Positions 53,124 through 62,155 are shown, counted from the stretch's first letter. The stretch is DNA of 64,000 nucleotides from JACDEA01 sp963742585 (GCA_963742585.1 CAVUMI010000009.1:806001-870000), one strand, 5' to 3'. The notes: generated by a model not told the origin, from the sequence alone. Translations and numbers: made by a program.

Positions 53124-54248
53124 ATGGCGGGAACGGCACGGCGGCGGCTGACGGCGGGTGCCGTCGCGCTGCTCGGCGCGGTGGCGGCAGTCACCGGCAA
53201 CTCGATGGTGGCCGATGGCGCCACCAATCCCGCCACCGGCTGGGGCACGTTCGCTCACATCGCCACCAACGACCTGGGCACTGACGCGGCCAAGCAGACC
53301 GTGACGAAGAACTACAACCTGCTCGCGCTGAGAGGCGGTCTCACCACATCCCTGTTCGCCGAGCTCCACCAGCTCCGGCCGGGCATCACATTGCTGGCCT
53401 ATGAGAAGGCCGCCGGGCTGAGCGCCGCCGACGTCAAGACGATTACCGCCACCAACCCCGAGTGGATCGCGAAGGACCGCTCCGGGAAGACCATCCACCC
53501 AAAGAACATCCCCGACACGACATTGGCCGATCTCACCAACCCGGCCTTCCGGGCGTGGCAGGCGGCGCAGATGGCAGCCGAGGTGGCGCGGGGTGCCGAC
53601 GGTGCGTTCATCGACACCCTCGGTGTGTACTTCCCGACGGAGTTCTATACGGCCAAGCCGTACGTCAAGGGCGCCGCGGTCACCGACGCCACGTGGCGCG
53701 ACGGCAGCGTCGACCTGGTGAAGCGGTTGAAGGTCGCTACCGGCAAGATGGTGATCGCCAACGGCTTCGGCCTGGCGTCGGGCCAGTCGTACAGCAAGGC
53801 GCCGGCCAGCTCCGACATGCTGATCGCCGCGGCCGACGGCGTGCAGATCGAGAATTTCACCCGCGCCGGTGATCAGCCCGCCACCACGTTCCGCAAGGCC
53901 GCCCAATGGGAGCAGGACATGACGTTCCTCGAGCTGCTCGGCGCGCGTGGGAAGACTGTGCTGGCCTACACCAAGGTCAACAGCGGCGGGACTACGGCGA
54001 CGTTGACGACGCTGCGTGACTATGGCCTCGGCACGTTCCTGGCCGGGTTTGCGCCCGGTAAGGCGTACTTCGGATTCGACGACGGGCGCCGGATCCCGGC
54101 GATGGTCTCGGATCCAACGTGGGCGACGGGCTTGAAGGCGGCTACGGCTGCGAGGAAGAAGGCGGGCACGAACACATGGACCCGGCAGTTCGGGTCGGGC
54201 AAGCTCACGCTGAAAGTGGCCAGCGCGCCGGTTGTATCAGCTAGCTAG
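53124..54248 (+). CDS. Secreted putative glycoside hydrolase, paralogue 2
   Basis: 374 residues: signal peptide (ARRRLTAGAVALLGAVAAVTG, cleavage near residue 30), then the same TIM-barrel-like domain as the gene at 49536: NLLALRGGL, NPEWIAKDRSGKTIH, ADGAFIDTLGVYFPTEFYTA (likely catalytic Asp), KMVIANGFGLASGQSYS, VQIENFTRAGD. It lacks the C-terminal membrane anchor, so it should be released. ATG 53124 has ribosome site GGAGG; the frame from 53079 reads through the promoter repeats and is not used. Ends overlap the MFS gene by 8 bases. Confidence 0.8.
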   Translation: MAGTARRRLTAGAVALLGAVAAVTGNSMVADGATNPATGWGTFAHIATNDLGTDAAKQTVTKNYNLLALRGGLTTSLFAELHQLRPGITLLAYEKAAGLSAADVKTITATNPEWIAKDRSGKTIHPKNIPDTTLADLTNPAFRAWQAAQMAAEVARGADGAFIDTLGVYFPTEFYTAKPYVKGAAVTDATWRDGSVDLVKRLKVATGKMVIANGFGLASGQSYSKAPASSDMLIAAADGVQIENFTRAGDQPATTFRKAAQWEQDMTFLELLGARGKTVLAYTKVNSGGTTATLTTLRDYGLGTFLAGFAPGKAYFGFDDGRRIPAMVSDPTWATGLKAATAARKKAGTNTWTRQFGSGKLTLKVASAPVVSAS

Positions 54249-55500
54249 CGGCGACCACGGCAGCGTCGGGTACCGCGGGAACAACCAACTCGGCCCGTCG
54301 CGCCGACCGCACCGTCAGCAGACCCCATGCGCCGGCGGCCAGAGCAGCCGCGGCGCCGACCGCGATGGCGAAGCGGGCGCCGAAGTGCTCGGAGACAAAG
54401 CCGAGGATGGGCCCGCCCACCGGCGTGCTGCCGAGGAACAGCATGGCCTGGAGGGCGAGCACGCGACCGCGCATTTCAGGCGCGGCCTCGATCTGCACGA
54501 TGGCGGTGGACGCGGTGAGGAACGCGATGCTGGCTAGTCCCAGTCCAACGCCGACGACATACGCGGTCAGCGCGTTGGGCACCACCGCCATCACGGCCAT
54601 CGACGCGCCGTACGCCAGTGCCGCGACACCGACCGTACGAACGGTGATCATTCGCCGGTGAGCGGAGGCCAGCGCGCCCAGGAGCGCGCCGACGCTGACG
54701 ACCGAGAAAAGCAGCGTGTAGGTGGTCGGCGTTCCGTGGAGGTCGCGCGTCGCGAACAACGGGAAGATGGTTTGGAAGTTGTAGGACAGCGTGCCGATCA
54801 CCGCCATCATGACCAGCGGGACCCACAGCTCAGGGACGCTGCGCGCGTAGCGCAGACCTTCGCGGACCTGGCCCTTTGCCTTGAGCGTCACGGGTGCGGG
54901 TCGCAGCTCCTCTGCGCGCATCATCGACAAGCCGGCGAGAACGGCCACATAGGAGAGCCCGTCGAGAAGGAAACACCACCCGAATCCCACCGTGGCGATG
55001 AGTAGTCCGGCCAACGCGGGGCCAACTATGCGCGACCCAGTCATCAGCGCGCTGTTGAGGCTGACCGCGTTGTTGACGTCGGCTTCGGGCACGATCTCGA
55101 CCACGAATGAGCGCCGCGCCGGATTGTCGAAGGCAACGGTGACGCCGCCGATAAGCGCGACCGCGTAGATCGCCAGTACCGGCGGGTCGCCGGCGAAGGC
55201 GAGAGCGGCGAGCAGGAACGATTGCGCCATCGCGACCAGCTGGACGATAAGCAGCAACTTGCGCTTGTCGGAGCGATCAGCGACGAGGCCGGCCCACGGG
55301 CCCAGAAGCAACACGGGCCCGAACTGTGCGGCGGCCAACCAACCGATGGCGACGCCGCTGTCGGTGAGTTTCAGGACCAGCAGGGCCTGCGCGACGAGCG
55401 TGAGCCAGTTGCCGATCTGCGATATCAGCTGGCCGGTGAAGAAGAGCCGGAAATTGCGGGTCTTGAACGACGTGAACGTTTCGCGGGCGAGCGTCCTCAT
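54241..55500 (-). CDS. MFS transporter (EntS-like exporter family)
   Basis: 419 residues with 12 predicted helices. FKTRNFRLFFTGQLISQIGN opens it; GLVADRSDKRKLLLIVQ is the motif between helices 2 and 3; DNPARRSFVVEIVPEADVNNAVSLNSA is typical of the MFS_3/EntS group of drug and siderophore exporters. Its ATG overlaps the marR stop, so the regulator and exporter form one unit. Substrate unknown. Confidence 0.92.
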   Translation of the reverse strand: MRTLARETFTSFKTRNFRLFFTGQLISQIGNWLTLVAQALLVLKLTDSGVAIGWLAAAQFGPVLLLGPWAGLVADRSDKRKLLLIVQLVAMAQSFLLAALAFAGDPPVLAIYAVALIGGVTVAFDNPARRSFVVEIVPEADVNNAVSLNSALMTGSRIVGPALAGLLIATVGFGWCFLLDGLSYVAVLAGLSMMRAEELRPAPVTLKAKGQVREGLRYARSVPELWVPLVMMAVIGTLSYNFQTIFPLFATRDLHGTPTTYTLLFSVVSVGALLGALASAHRRMITVRTVGVAALAYGASMAVMAVVPNALTAYVVGVGLGLASIAFLTASTAIVQIEAAPEMRGRVLALQAMLFLGSTPVGGPILGFVSEHFGARFAIAVGAAAALAAGAWGLLTVRSARRAELVVPAVPDAAVVAAS

Positions 55501-55922
55501 GTAGTCAAAGCTTCGAGAACGTCGAGCGCCGCGGCCAGGCGAGCGCGGTCATCGCTGGGCAGATCCGCGAGGCGGGCGGCAAGCCAGGCGTCCTTGCGGC
55601 GCCGAGACTCCCGCAGCAGGTTTGTCCCATCCTCGGTGAGTGCGACTCGGGCCACGCGCCGATCGACGGGATCTGGCTGGCGACTGACCAGCCGGGCGGT
55701 TTCCAGCTTGCCGACCACCTTGGTGATCGATGGCGGCGCGACCCGCTCGTGGGCGGCAAGCGCCCCGAGGGTGATCGGTCCGTGGGCGTCGATCGTCGCC
55801 AAGGCGGACAGTTGGCTGGGGGAGAGCCCGGTGCCGGCTTCGCGACGCAGCGTGCGGGCCAGCCGGGTGGCGCTCAGTCGGAGGCGGCTGGCGAGGGCCG
55901 GAGCGGTTGCGGTCGTGGCCAT
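55497..55922 (-). CDS. MarR-family transcriptional regulator
   Basis: 141 residues: winged helix with TGLSPSQLSALATIDAHGPI, LGALAAHERVAPPSITKVVG (recognition helix), LVSRQPDPVDRRVARVALTE (wing), and a helical dimer end. Probably represses itself and the MFS gene behind it through the palindrome at 55931-55958, and would release on binding a small molecule, as MarR proteins usually do. Confidence 0.93.
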   Translation of the reverse strand: MATTATAPALASRLRLSATRLARTLRREAGTGLSPSQLSALATIDAHGPITLGALAAHERVAPPSITKVVGKLETARLVSRQPDPVDRRVARVALTEDGTNLLRESRRRKDAWLAARLADLPSDDRARLAAALDVLEALTT

Positions 55923-55930
55923 ACGAATAG

Positions 55931-55958
55931 GTTAGCCGAACTAATTAGTTAAGCTAAC
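55931..55958. promoter_or_regulatory. Putative MarR operator
   Basis: 28-bp dyad centred at 55944.5: GTTAGC-N2-AACTAATTAGTT-N2-GCTAAC, with 24 of 28 positions symmetric and an uninterrupted 12-bp palindrome in the middle. It is AT-rich in a GC-rich background and lies nine bases upstream of the marR start codon, between it and the divergent phosphodiesterase gene. Size and symmetry fit MarR operators. Confidence 0.8.
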
Positions 55959-56013
55959 AGTATTAGCCACCGGTCGACTGAGGCCTGCCGCGGCTCTGTT
56001 AACGTCACCCGGC

Positions 56014-57377
56014 TTGCCGCCCAAAGTCATCGTCATCGGTCTCGATAGCGCGCCGCCCGAACTCGTCTTCGACGAATTCGCACCGCTGTTGCCCAACCTG
56101 ACCAAACTCCGCGCCGAGGGTGTCGGCGGGCCGCTGCGGACGATCGAGCCGCCGATCACGGTTCCCGCGTGGGCTTGCATGATGACGAGCCGCAGCCCCG
56201 GCCAGCTGGGCATCTACGGCTTTCGCAACCGCAAGGACCACACCTACGAAGGGTTGTCCTTTGCCACTGCCAACGCAGTGAATGCGCCCGCGGTGTGGGA
56301 CGTCGCCGGTGCCGCGGGATTGAAGTCAGTGGTCGTCGGCGTTCCGCCGTCGTACCCGACCGGGCCGATAAACGGATGCCGCGTCGGGTGCTTCCTCACG
56401 CCGTCGATCGAGAACGACTTCACCTACCCCGCGAGCTCAAGGAGGAGCTACGCCGCGAGGTGGGTGAGTACATCCTCGACGTCACCAACTTCCGCTCGGA
56501 GGACAAGGAGCGGATCCTCCGCGACATTCACGCGCTGTCGGCCCGCCGCTTCGCGTACACCGAATACCTGATGACCACGCAGGACTGGGACTTCCTGATG
56601 ATGGTGGACATGGGCCCGGACCGAATCCAGCACGGGTTCTGGAAATACATGGATCCCGAGCACCCGAAGCACGAGCCGGGCAACCCCCTGCAGCATGCGA
56701 TCCGGGACTACTACGTGCAAGTCGACCAGCAGGTCGGTCATCTTCTCGAGCGCGCACCGGATGACGCCATCGTGCTCGTGGTGTCCGACCACGGCGCGCA
56801 ACGGATGCACGGAGGGATCTGCCTCAACGAGTGGCTCAAGGAGAAGGGCTATCTGGTGCTGCTGGAGGAGCCGACCGAACCCACGCCCTTCGCCAAGGCC
56901 AAGGTCGACTGGTCCCGTACGACCGCGTGGGGTGACGGCGGGTACTACGGCCGGCTGTTCCTCAACGTGGCCGGCCGGGAGCCGCAGGGATCGATCGACC
57001 CCGCCAACTACGAGTCGGTTCGCAACCAGTTGATCGCGGAACTCGAAGCCCTGGGCGACGAGAACGGCAACCCGATCGGTACTCGGGTGCACCGGCCTGA
57101 GGATCTTTACGACGAGGTCAACGGTGTGGCGCCCGACCTGATCGTCTACTTCGGCGACCTCACGTGGCGGTCCGTCGGTCAGCTCGGCACCGGGGAGATC
57201 CACACCTTCGAGAATGACACCGGGCCCGACGACGCCAACCACGCTCGGTACGGCGTAATGATCCAGACCGGCGCGTCCGCCGACCTCGCCGGGGCCCACG
57301 TCATGGATGTCGGCCCTACGGTCCTCGCCCACCTGGGTCTCGATCCCGCCCCCGGCAGCCAAGGCCACCCTCTCTAG
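56014..57377 (+). CDS. Alkaline-phosphatase-superfamily phosphodiesterase, copy 5, frameshifted
   Basis: TTG 56014 gives PPKVIVIGLDSAPPELVF; nucleophile Thr in PPITVPAWACMMTSRSPGQLG; the frame breaks near 56427-56433 after NDFTYP (one base lost or two gained) and continues ELKEELRREVGEYILDVTNF, DMGPDRIQHGFWKYM, VSDHGAQRMHGG, ANHARYGVMIQTG to 57377. Corrected length ~454 residues. Unlike copies 1-4 it lacks the LGYL/LGYV tail and lies outside the main run, behind the marR operator. Same family; may be regulated with the MFS/marR pair or simply close the polysaccharide locus. Confidence 0.87.
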
Positions 57378-58063
57378 TTGCCTTGCAGCAGCTCGAGGAT
57401 GAAGGGGTTGGTGATTCGCTCGCGGCCGACGGTCGTGGTCGGACCGTGGCCGGGCAGGACTGCCGTTTCGTCGGCGAGGGGCAGGATCTTCTCGGCCATC
57501 GACGCCATCAACTCGTCGAACGAGCCGCCTGGCATGTCAGTGCGACCGATCGACCCGGCGAAGAGGTGGTCGCCGCTGAAGAGGATCGGCGGAGCGCCGT
57601 CCATCTCGAGCATGAAGCAGGTGGACCCCTTGGTGTGCCCCGGCGTGTGGACGGCGGTGAACTCCATGCCGGCACCCTTCACCCGCTCGCCGTCGTCGAG
57701 GCCGTAGAGGAGTTCGGGCGGCCGAAAGTCGAGACCGCTGTCGGCCAGCATCTGCCCGAAGCCACCACTGGTGCCGATGGGGTCGAGGAGCATGTGGCGG
57801 TCACCATCGTGGATGTGCACAGGAACGTCGCCCTCGACCTTGCGGACCAATGTCCCGACGCCGCCGATGTGGTCGAGGTGGCCGTGGGTGGAGAGCAGCG
57901 CGACGAGCCGAAGTCCGTGGTGTTGCAGCCGTTCGACGATCGCCGCGGGGTCCGGCGGTGCGTCGATCAGGACGCACTCACCCCCGGGCCCGTTGGGCGC
58001 GACGATCCACGCGTTGGTCTCCGCCACCCACAGCGGGATTCCTTCAATCACCGGATCGCCCAT
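57374..58063 (-). CDS. MBL-fold hydrolase (glyoxalase II-like)
   Basis: 229 residues. Metal motif STHGHLDHIGG, then VHTPGHTKGSTCF, ILFSGDHLFAGSIGRTD and VLPGHGPTTTVGRE, the order of glyoxalase II-type enzymes that hydrolyse thioesters such as acyl-mycothiol or acyl-glutathione. In a mycothiol producer a mycothiol thioester is a reasonable substrate, but that is inference. ATG at 58063; its stop overlaps copy 5 by 4 bases. Nine bases separate it from the SDR gene upstream. Confidence 0.9.
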   Translation of the reverse strand: MGDPVIEGIPLWVAETNAWIVAPNGPGGECVLIDAPPDPAAIVERLQHHGLRLVALLSTHGHLDHIGGVGTLVRKVEGDVPVHIHDGDRHMLLDPIGTSGGFGQMLADSGLDFRPPELLYGLDDGERVKGAGMEFTAVHTPGHTKGSTCFMLEMDGAPPILFSGDHLFAGSIGRTDMPGGSFDELMASMAEKILPLADETAVLPGHGPTTTVGRERITNPFILELLQGN

Positions 58064-58072
58064 GAGGGGTGT

Positions 58073-58972
58073 TTACCCGCGCATCGAGGTGTTAGGCGCG
58101 GCATCGGCCACGAGTTTCTGCACGACGGGACCGAGTTCGGCTGGATCCCAGCGGTCGCCCTTGTCGACGGTGGGGCCGGTCCGCCAGCCTTCCGCCACCG
58201 AAATCACGCCGCCGGCAACGATGAACACGCGCCCGGTGACGTCGTGTGATTCGGGCGAGGCCAGCCATGTCACGAGGGGGGCGATGTTCTCCGGCGCGCT
58301 TCGGTCGAACTGGTCGGGCTTGACCTCGGGCCGGTTGGGATTGAGGTCCGCCGTCATTCGTGTGAGCGCGCCGGGCGACACTGCGTTGACCGTCACGCCG
58401 TAGCGCACGAGTTCCTGAGCAGCGATGATCGTGAACACGGCGATGCCCGCCTTCGCGGCGCCGTAGTTGGTTTGCCCGGGGTTGCCGAAGATGCCCGACA
58501 CCGACGTGGTGTTGATCAGCCGGGCGTCGTTGGTCTCGCCCGCCTTGGCCCGTTCCCGCCAGTACGCGGCCGCATGGTGGGCGGGCCCGAAGGTTCCCTT
58601 CAGATGCACCTTGATGACCGCATCCCATTCCGCCTCGGTCATGTTCGTGAGCATGCGGTCGCGCAGGATGCCGGCGTTGTTGACCACAATGTCCAGCCGG
58701 CCCCACGTGTCGATCGCGCTTCGCACCATGCGGCCGGCGGCATCGAAGTCGGAGACGTCATCGCCGTTGGCGATGGCGTCGCCTCCCATCGCCTTGATCT
58801 CGTCGACGACCTCCTGCGCGGGCCCCACCGACGCGCCGGTCCCATCGCGCTCGCCGCCCAGGTCGTTGACCACAACTTTGGCGCCCTGCTCGGCGAGCGA
58901 CAACGCGTGGCCGCGCCCGATCCCGCGTCCCCCGCCGGTGACAATCGCGACGCGTCCTTCACACAAATTCAT
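58073..58972 (-). CDS. Short-chain dehydrogenase, 3-hydroxyacyl-CoA dehydrogenase-like
   Basis: 299 residues. NAD(P)-binding TGGGRGIGRGHALSLAEQGA, VNDLGGERDGTGAS (the NDLGG form seen in multifunctional enzyme type 2-like SDRs), NNAGILRDRM, catalytic Ser in NTTSVSGIFGNPGQ and YGAAKAG, then AVSPGALTRM. ATG 58972 sits 4 bases inside the upstream acyl-CoA synthetase; the longer frame to 59113 lies within that gene. Likely acts with it in fatty or aromatic acyl-CoA metabolism. Confidence 0.93.
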   Translation of the reverse strand: MNLCEGRVAIVTGGGRGIGRGHALSLAEQGAKVVVNDLGGERDGTGASVGPAQEVVDEIKAMGGDAIANGDDVSDFDAAGRMVRSAIDTWGRLDIVVNNAGILRDRMLTNMTEAEWDAVIKVHLKGTFGPAHHAAAYWRERAKAGETNDARLINTTSVSGIFGNPGQTNYGAAKAGIAVFTIIAAQELVRYGVTVNAVSPGALTRMTADLNPNRPEVKPDQFDRSAPENIAPLVTWLASPESHDVTGRVFIVAGGVISVAEGWRTGPTVDKGDRWDPAELGPVVQKLVADAAPNTSMRG

Positions 58973-60552
58973 TTCGCACCCTTCATCTCCCGGTCGGCTT
59001 CCGGCTTCGCCTCCGCCTCCCTTTGTCGGTATTGGTCCCTGAGAAACCGCTTGTAGATCTTGCCCGTGTCGTGACGGGGGAGCGCGTCGGTGAAGTCCAC
59101 CGACCGCGGGCATTTATAGGCCGCCAGTGCCACCTTGCAGTGGGCGATGAGTTCGGCGGCCAATTCGGGCGAGGGTGACACCTCGGCTCGTAGCTCGACG
59201 ACGGCCTTGACCTCTTCACCCCACTCGTCGTTGGGTATCCCGATCGTCGCCGCGTCGGCCACCGCGGGATGGTTGAGGAGGACGGCGTCGACCTCCGCGG
59301 GGTAGATATTGACGCCGCCCGAGATGATCAGGTTCGCGCTGCGGTCGGTGAGAAAGAGGTAGCCGTCCTCGTCGAAGTACCCCATGTCGCCGAGCGTGAA
59401 GTAGTCGTCGAGGTAGGCGCCTGCGGTCTTGTCGGCGTCGCCGAAGTACTCGAACCGGCCAACCTGCGGGGCCTTGAGGTAAAGCGTTCCGACCTCGCCG
59501 ACAGCCACCGCCTTGCCGTCGTCGTCGAGGATGCGAACGCCGTCCTCGAAGCTGGGCTTCCCGACCGTTCCCGGCTTGGCCAGCCACTCCTCAGGCGTGA
59601 CGAAGGTGCCCCAGCCCTCGGTGGCCGCGTAGTACTCCCAGACGATCGGCCCGAGCCAGTCCATCAGCGCCTGCTTCACCACCACGGGACAGGGAGCCGC
59701 GCCGTGGAGGATCGCTTTGAGCGACGAGACGTCGTAGTTGCTCCGCACGTCCTCCGGCAGCGTGACGAGCCGGTGGAACATGGTCGGCACCATGTGCGAG
59801 TGGGTCACGCGATGGCGCTCGATGAGGCGCAACGTCTCCTCGGCGTCCCACCCGTCCATCAGTACGATGCCGAGACCGTTGACGAGCGGGACGCTCAGCG
59901 AGAACGCCAGCGGCGCGGCGTGGTACAGCGGCCCGGTACACAGTGCGACGTCGGTGGTCGGGTCGTAGGTGAACGCGGTGGCCACCGAAGCGGCCGTGGG
60001 CGCGGTGCCCCGGCGCAGGACGCCCTTGGGACGACCGGTGGTGCCTGAGGTGTACAGCATCGTGGACCCCAGGACGGGGTCGTCGATGTCGCTGTCGTCC
60101 TCCGACTTGATCGCATCCTCGTAGGACTCGAACCCGTCCACGGCCCCGCCGATGGCGAGTAGGGCGCCGGCGTTCGGTGATTGCGCGGCGGCGTTGGCGG
60201 CCGCCGGCGCGAAGCGGGTGTCGGCGATGAAGGCTTTGGCACCGCAGTTGTCGATGATGTATGCCGCTTCGTCGCCGGTGAGGTGCCAGTTCACGGTCGT
60301 GAGACGCAGACCACCGCGCGAGCACGCCGACATCACTTCGGCGAACTCGGGGCGATTGCTGCACATCAGCGTGACCGCGTCGCCGGCGGCGAGGTCGCGG
60401 CGGCGGAGCGCGCGGAGCACCTGGTTGGCGCGGGCGTTCAGCTCGCGGTAGGTCCGGTTGCCGGCGGTCGACGTGATCGCCATGCGATCAGGCGCCTCGG
60501 CTGCCCAATACGCCACCGTCATCCCGTGCCGTAACGCGTCAACCCTCTCCAT
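58969..60552 (-). CDS. AMP-binding acyl-CoA synthetase
   Basis: 527 residues of the ANL superfamily: P-loop-like STMLYTSGTTGRPKGVLRRG, WEYYAATEGWGTFV, YFTLGDMGYFDEDGYLFLTD, RSANLIISGGVNIYPAEVD, and the A10 motif Lys in PRHDTGKIYKRFLRD. Activates a carboxylic acid to acyl-AMP and acyl-CoA. Resembles long-chain or bile/steroid-type ligases of Actinobacteria; substrate not determined. Co-transcribed with the SDR gene. Confidence 0.93.
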   Translation of the reverse strand: MERVDALRHGMTVAYWAAEAPDRMAITSTAGNRTYRELNARANQVLRALRRRDLAAGDAVTLMCSNRPEFAEVMSACSRGGLRLTTVNWHLTGDEAAYIIDNCGAKAFIADTRFAPAAANAAAQSPNAGALLAIGGAVDGFESYEDAIKSEDDSDIDDPVLGSTMLYTSGTTGRPKGVLRRGTAPTAASVATAFTYDPTTDVALCTGPLYHAAPLAFSLSVPLVNGLGIVLMDGWDAEETLRLIERHRVTHSHMVPTMFHRLVTLPEDVRSNYDVSSLKAILHGAAPCPVVVKQALMDWLGPIVWEYYAATEGWGTFVTPEEWLAKPGTVGKPSFEDGVRILDDDGKAVAVGEVGTLYLKAPQVGRFEYFGDADKTAGAYLDDYFTLGDMGYFDEDGYLFLTDRSANLIISGGVNIYPAEVDAVLLNHPAVADAATIGIPNDEWGEEVKAVVELRAEVSPSPELAAELIAHCKVALAAYKCPRSVDFTDALPRHDTGKIYKRFLRDQYRQREAEAKPEADREMKGAK

Positions 60553-60596
60553 AAGCGGGTGACGCTAGCCATACCAGGACTACGCTGACCGGTCCG

Positions 60597-60887
60597 ATGT
60601 CCAGAGCCCGCATCGAACGCCGCCTCGACGACGTAAGCGCCCGCTTGAGGCGTGCGCGGGCCGAGTTGGCTGTCGTCGACGAGCAGCTGGCCGTGCTTGC
60701 GGACCACGCCGACGACGCGGCCCTGCGCGCGCTCGTGTCAGAGACCCCGCTCGCCGAACGCGAGCACCGGGAGGCCCGCCGCCACGCCGACGCCCTGGCC
60801 CGCAGCCGGACAGCGGTGTTCAACAGCATCGCCGAGCTCGAGCGGGTTCAGGACGACCTCCTGGGTCGCCTGGTGCCGGGGCAGTAG
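60597..60887 (+). CDS. Small coiled-coil protein upstream of PdtaR
   Basis: 96 residues, almost entirely helical with heptad-like spacing: RRLDDVSARLRRARAELAVV, REARRHADALARSRTAVF, AELERVQDDLLGRLVPG. No known domain. The stop is immediately followed by the regulator ATG at 60888, so the two are translated together. Probably a partner or accessory of the regulator; function unknown. Confidence 0.8.
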   Translation: MSRARIERRLDDVSARLRRARAELAVVDEQLAVLADHADDAALRALVSETPLAEREHREARRHADALARSRTAVFNSIAELERVQDDLLGRLVPGQ

Positions 60888-61469
60888 ATGGCCGTCCGGG
60901 TTGTCATCGCCGAGGACGAGGCCATCATCCGTCTCGATCTGAAGGAGATCCTCGAAGAAGAGGGCTACGAGGTCGTCGGGGAGACTGGCCGCGGCGACGA
61001 GGCGGTCGCGCTCGTGCGCGAGCACAAGCCCGACCTCGCCATCCTCGACATCCGTATGCCCGGGCTCGACGGGTTGTCAGCGGCGCGCGAGATCACCGCG
61101 GAGCGAGCTGCCGCGGTGCTGATCCTCACCGCCTACAGCCAACGCAACCTCATCGAGGAGGCGCGCGACGCGGGCGCCCTGGCCTACTTGGTCAAGCCGT
61201 TCCAGCGGAGCGAGCTGATTCCTGCAATCGAGGTGGCGCTGGGCCGGCACCAGGAGATGCGTGCGCTCGAGGACGAAGTCAGCTCGCTCGAGGAGCAGTT
61301 GGAGACGCGTCGGCTGGTCGACCGGGCCAAGGGCATCCTCATGGACGACCATGGCATGAAGGAAGCCGACGCTTTCTCGTTCATCCAGAAGAGTGCGATG
61401 CGGGACCGCGTCACCATCCGCGTCCTCGCTCAGCGTGTGATCGACCGCGAGGTAACGCCGCCTAGCTAG
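60888..61469 (+). CDS. pdtaR: ANTAR-domain response regulator (PdtaR-like)
   Basis: 193 residues. Receiver domain: VVIAEDEAIIRLDLKEILEE, phospho-acceptor Asp in LAILDIRMPGLDGLSAA, and YLVKPFQRSELIPAIEV. C-terminal ANTAR domain: LETRRLVDRAKGILMDDHGM, EADAFSFIQKSAMRDRVT. ANTAR regulators bind paired RNA hairpins and block termination. The mycobacterial PdtaR works with kinase PdtaS; no such kinase is in the window. Convergent with the cupredoxin gene (4-base overlap). Confidence 0.94.
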   Translation: MAVRVVIAEDEAIIRLDLKEILEEEGYEVVGETGRGDEAVALVREHKPDLAILDIRMPGLDGLSAAREITAERAAAVLILTAYSQRNLIEEARDAGALAYLVKPFQRSELIPAIEVALGRHQEMRALEDEVSSLEEQLETRRLVDRAKGILMDDHGMKEADAFSFIQKSAMRDRVTIRVLAQRVIDREVTPPS

Positions 61470-62155
61470 GTGACTTCGAAGGTGCCCTTCATGCCCTTCT
61501 CGAAGTGGTCGTCGGCGGTGTCGTGGCCCACGTGGCACTCGTAGCGGTAGGTACCGGCCTTGTCGAACTCCAGCGTGGCCGAGCCGACTTCACCGGGCTT
61601 GACCGCCTCGACCTCACCGAGAGGCTCGTCGCTGTCGGGCGGGAAGACCTCGAACTCGTGCTCGAGCAGACCGTCGTTGTGCAGGGTGAACTGGATCGCC
61701 TCGCCGACCTTGATCTTGGGGTCGGCCAGCTGGAACTCATAGTCCTTGGTGCGCAGCTCAACGGTGCGGTCCGGTGTCACCGCCGCGCCACCCTCTGCGC
61801 CGCCGGCGCCGGTCACCTTGATCGGCGTGCGAATGCCGGTGCCGGTCTGCCCGGGCTTGCACGCCAATTCGTACTCGCCCGCCTTCAGGTCGACGGTGAG
61901 CTGGCGGGAGGCGCCCGGGCCCACGTTCTCGACTTCGCTGATCACACGGTCGCCGGACGCGTACACGTAGAGCTCGGTGACCTTGCTCCCGTCGTTCTTG
62001 ACTTCGAACGTCACCTTGCCGGCCGTGAAGTCGGTTTTGGCCGCGTCGCACTCGGTGTCGCTCGCTGAAACCGCGACCACGTCATCACTGCTGCTCGAGC
62101 ACACGGCCAACGAAGCGATCGCGACAAGAGAAACAAGTACTGCACGGCGAGTCAT
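61466..62155 (-). CDS. EfeO-like double-cupredoxin lipoprotein
   Basis: 229 residues: lipoprotein-type signal (VLVSLVAIASLAVCSSSSDD, lipidated Cys ~19), an EfeO-type cupredoxin domain (~30-115: KTDFTAGKVTFEVKNDGSKV, GPGASRQLTVDLKAGEYELA, CKPG), and a second cupredoxin domain (~130-228) with copper-type ligands LLEHEFEVF, YRYECHVGHD and EKGMKGTF. The M75 peptidase-like domain of full EfeO is absent. Its ATG overlaps the efeU stop, so it is the second gene of the iron-uptake unit. Probably captures or oxidises iron for EfeU. Confidence 0.87.
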   Translation of the reverse strand: MTRRAVLVSLVAIASLAVCSSSSDDVVAVSASDTECDAAKTDFTAGKVTFEVKNDGSKVTELYVYASGDRVISEVENVGPGASRQLTVDLKAGEYELACKPGQTGTGIRTPIKVTGAGGAEGGAAVTPDRTVELRTKDYEFQLADPKIKVGEAIQFTLHNDGLLEHEFEVFPPDSDEPLGEVEAVKPGEVGSATLEFDKAGTYRYECHVGHDTADDHFEKGMKGTFEVT

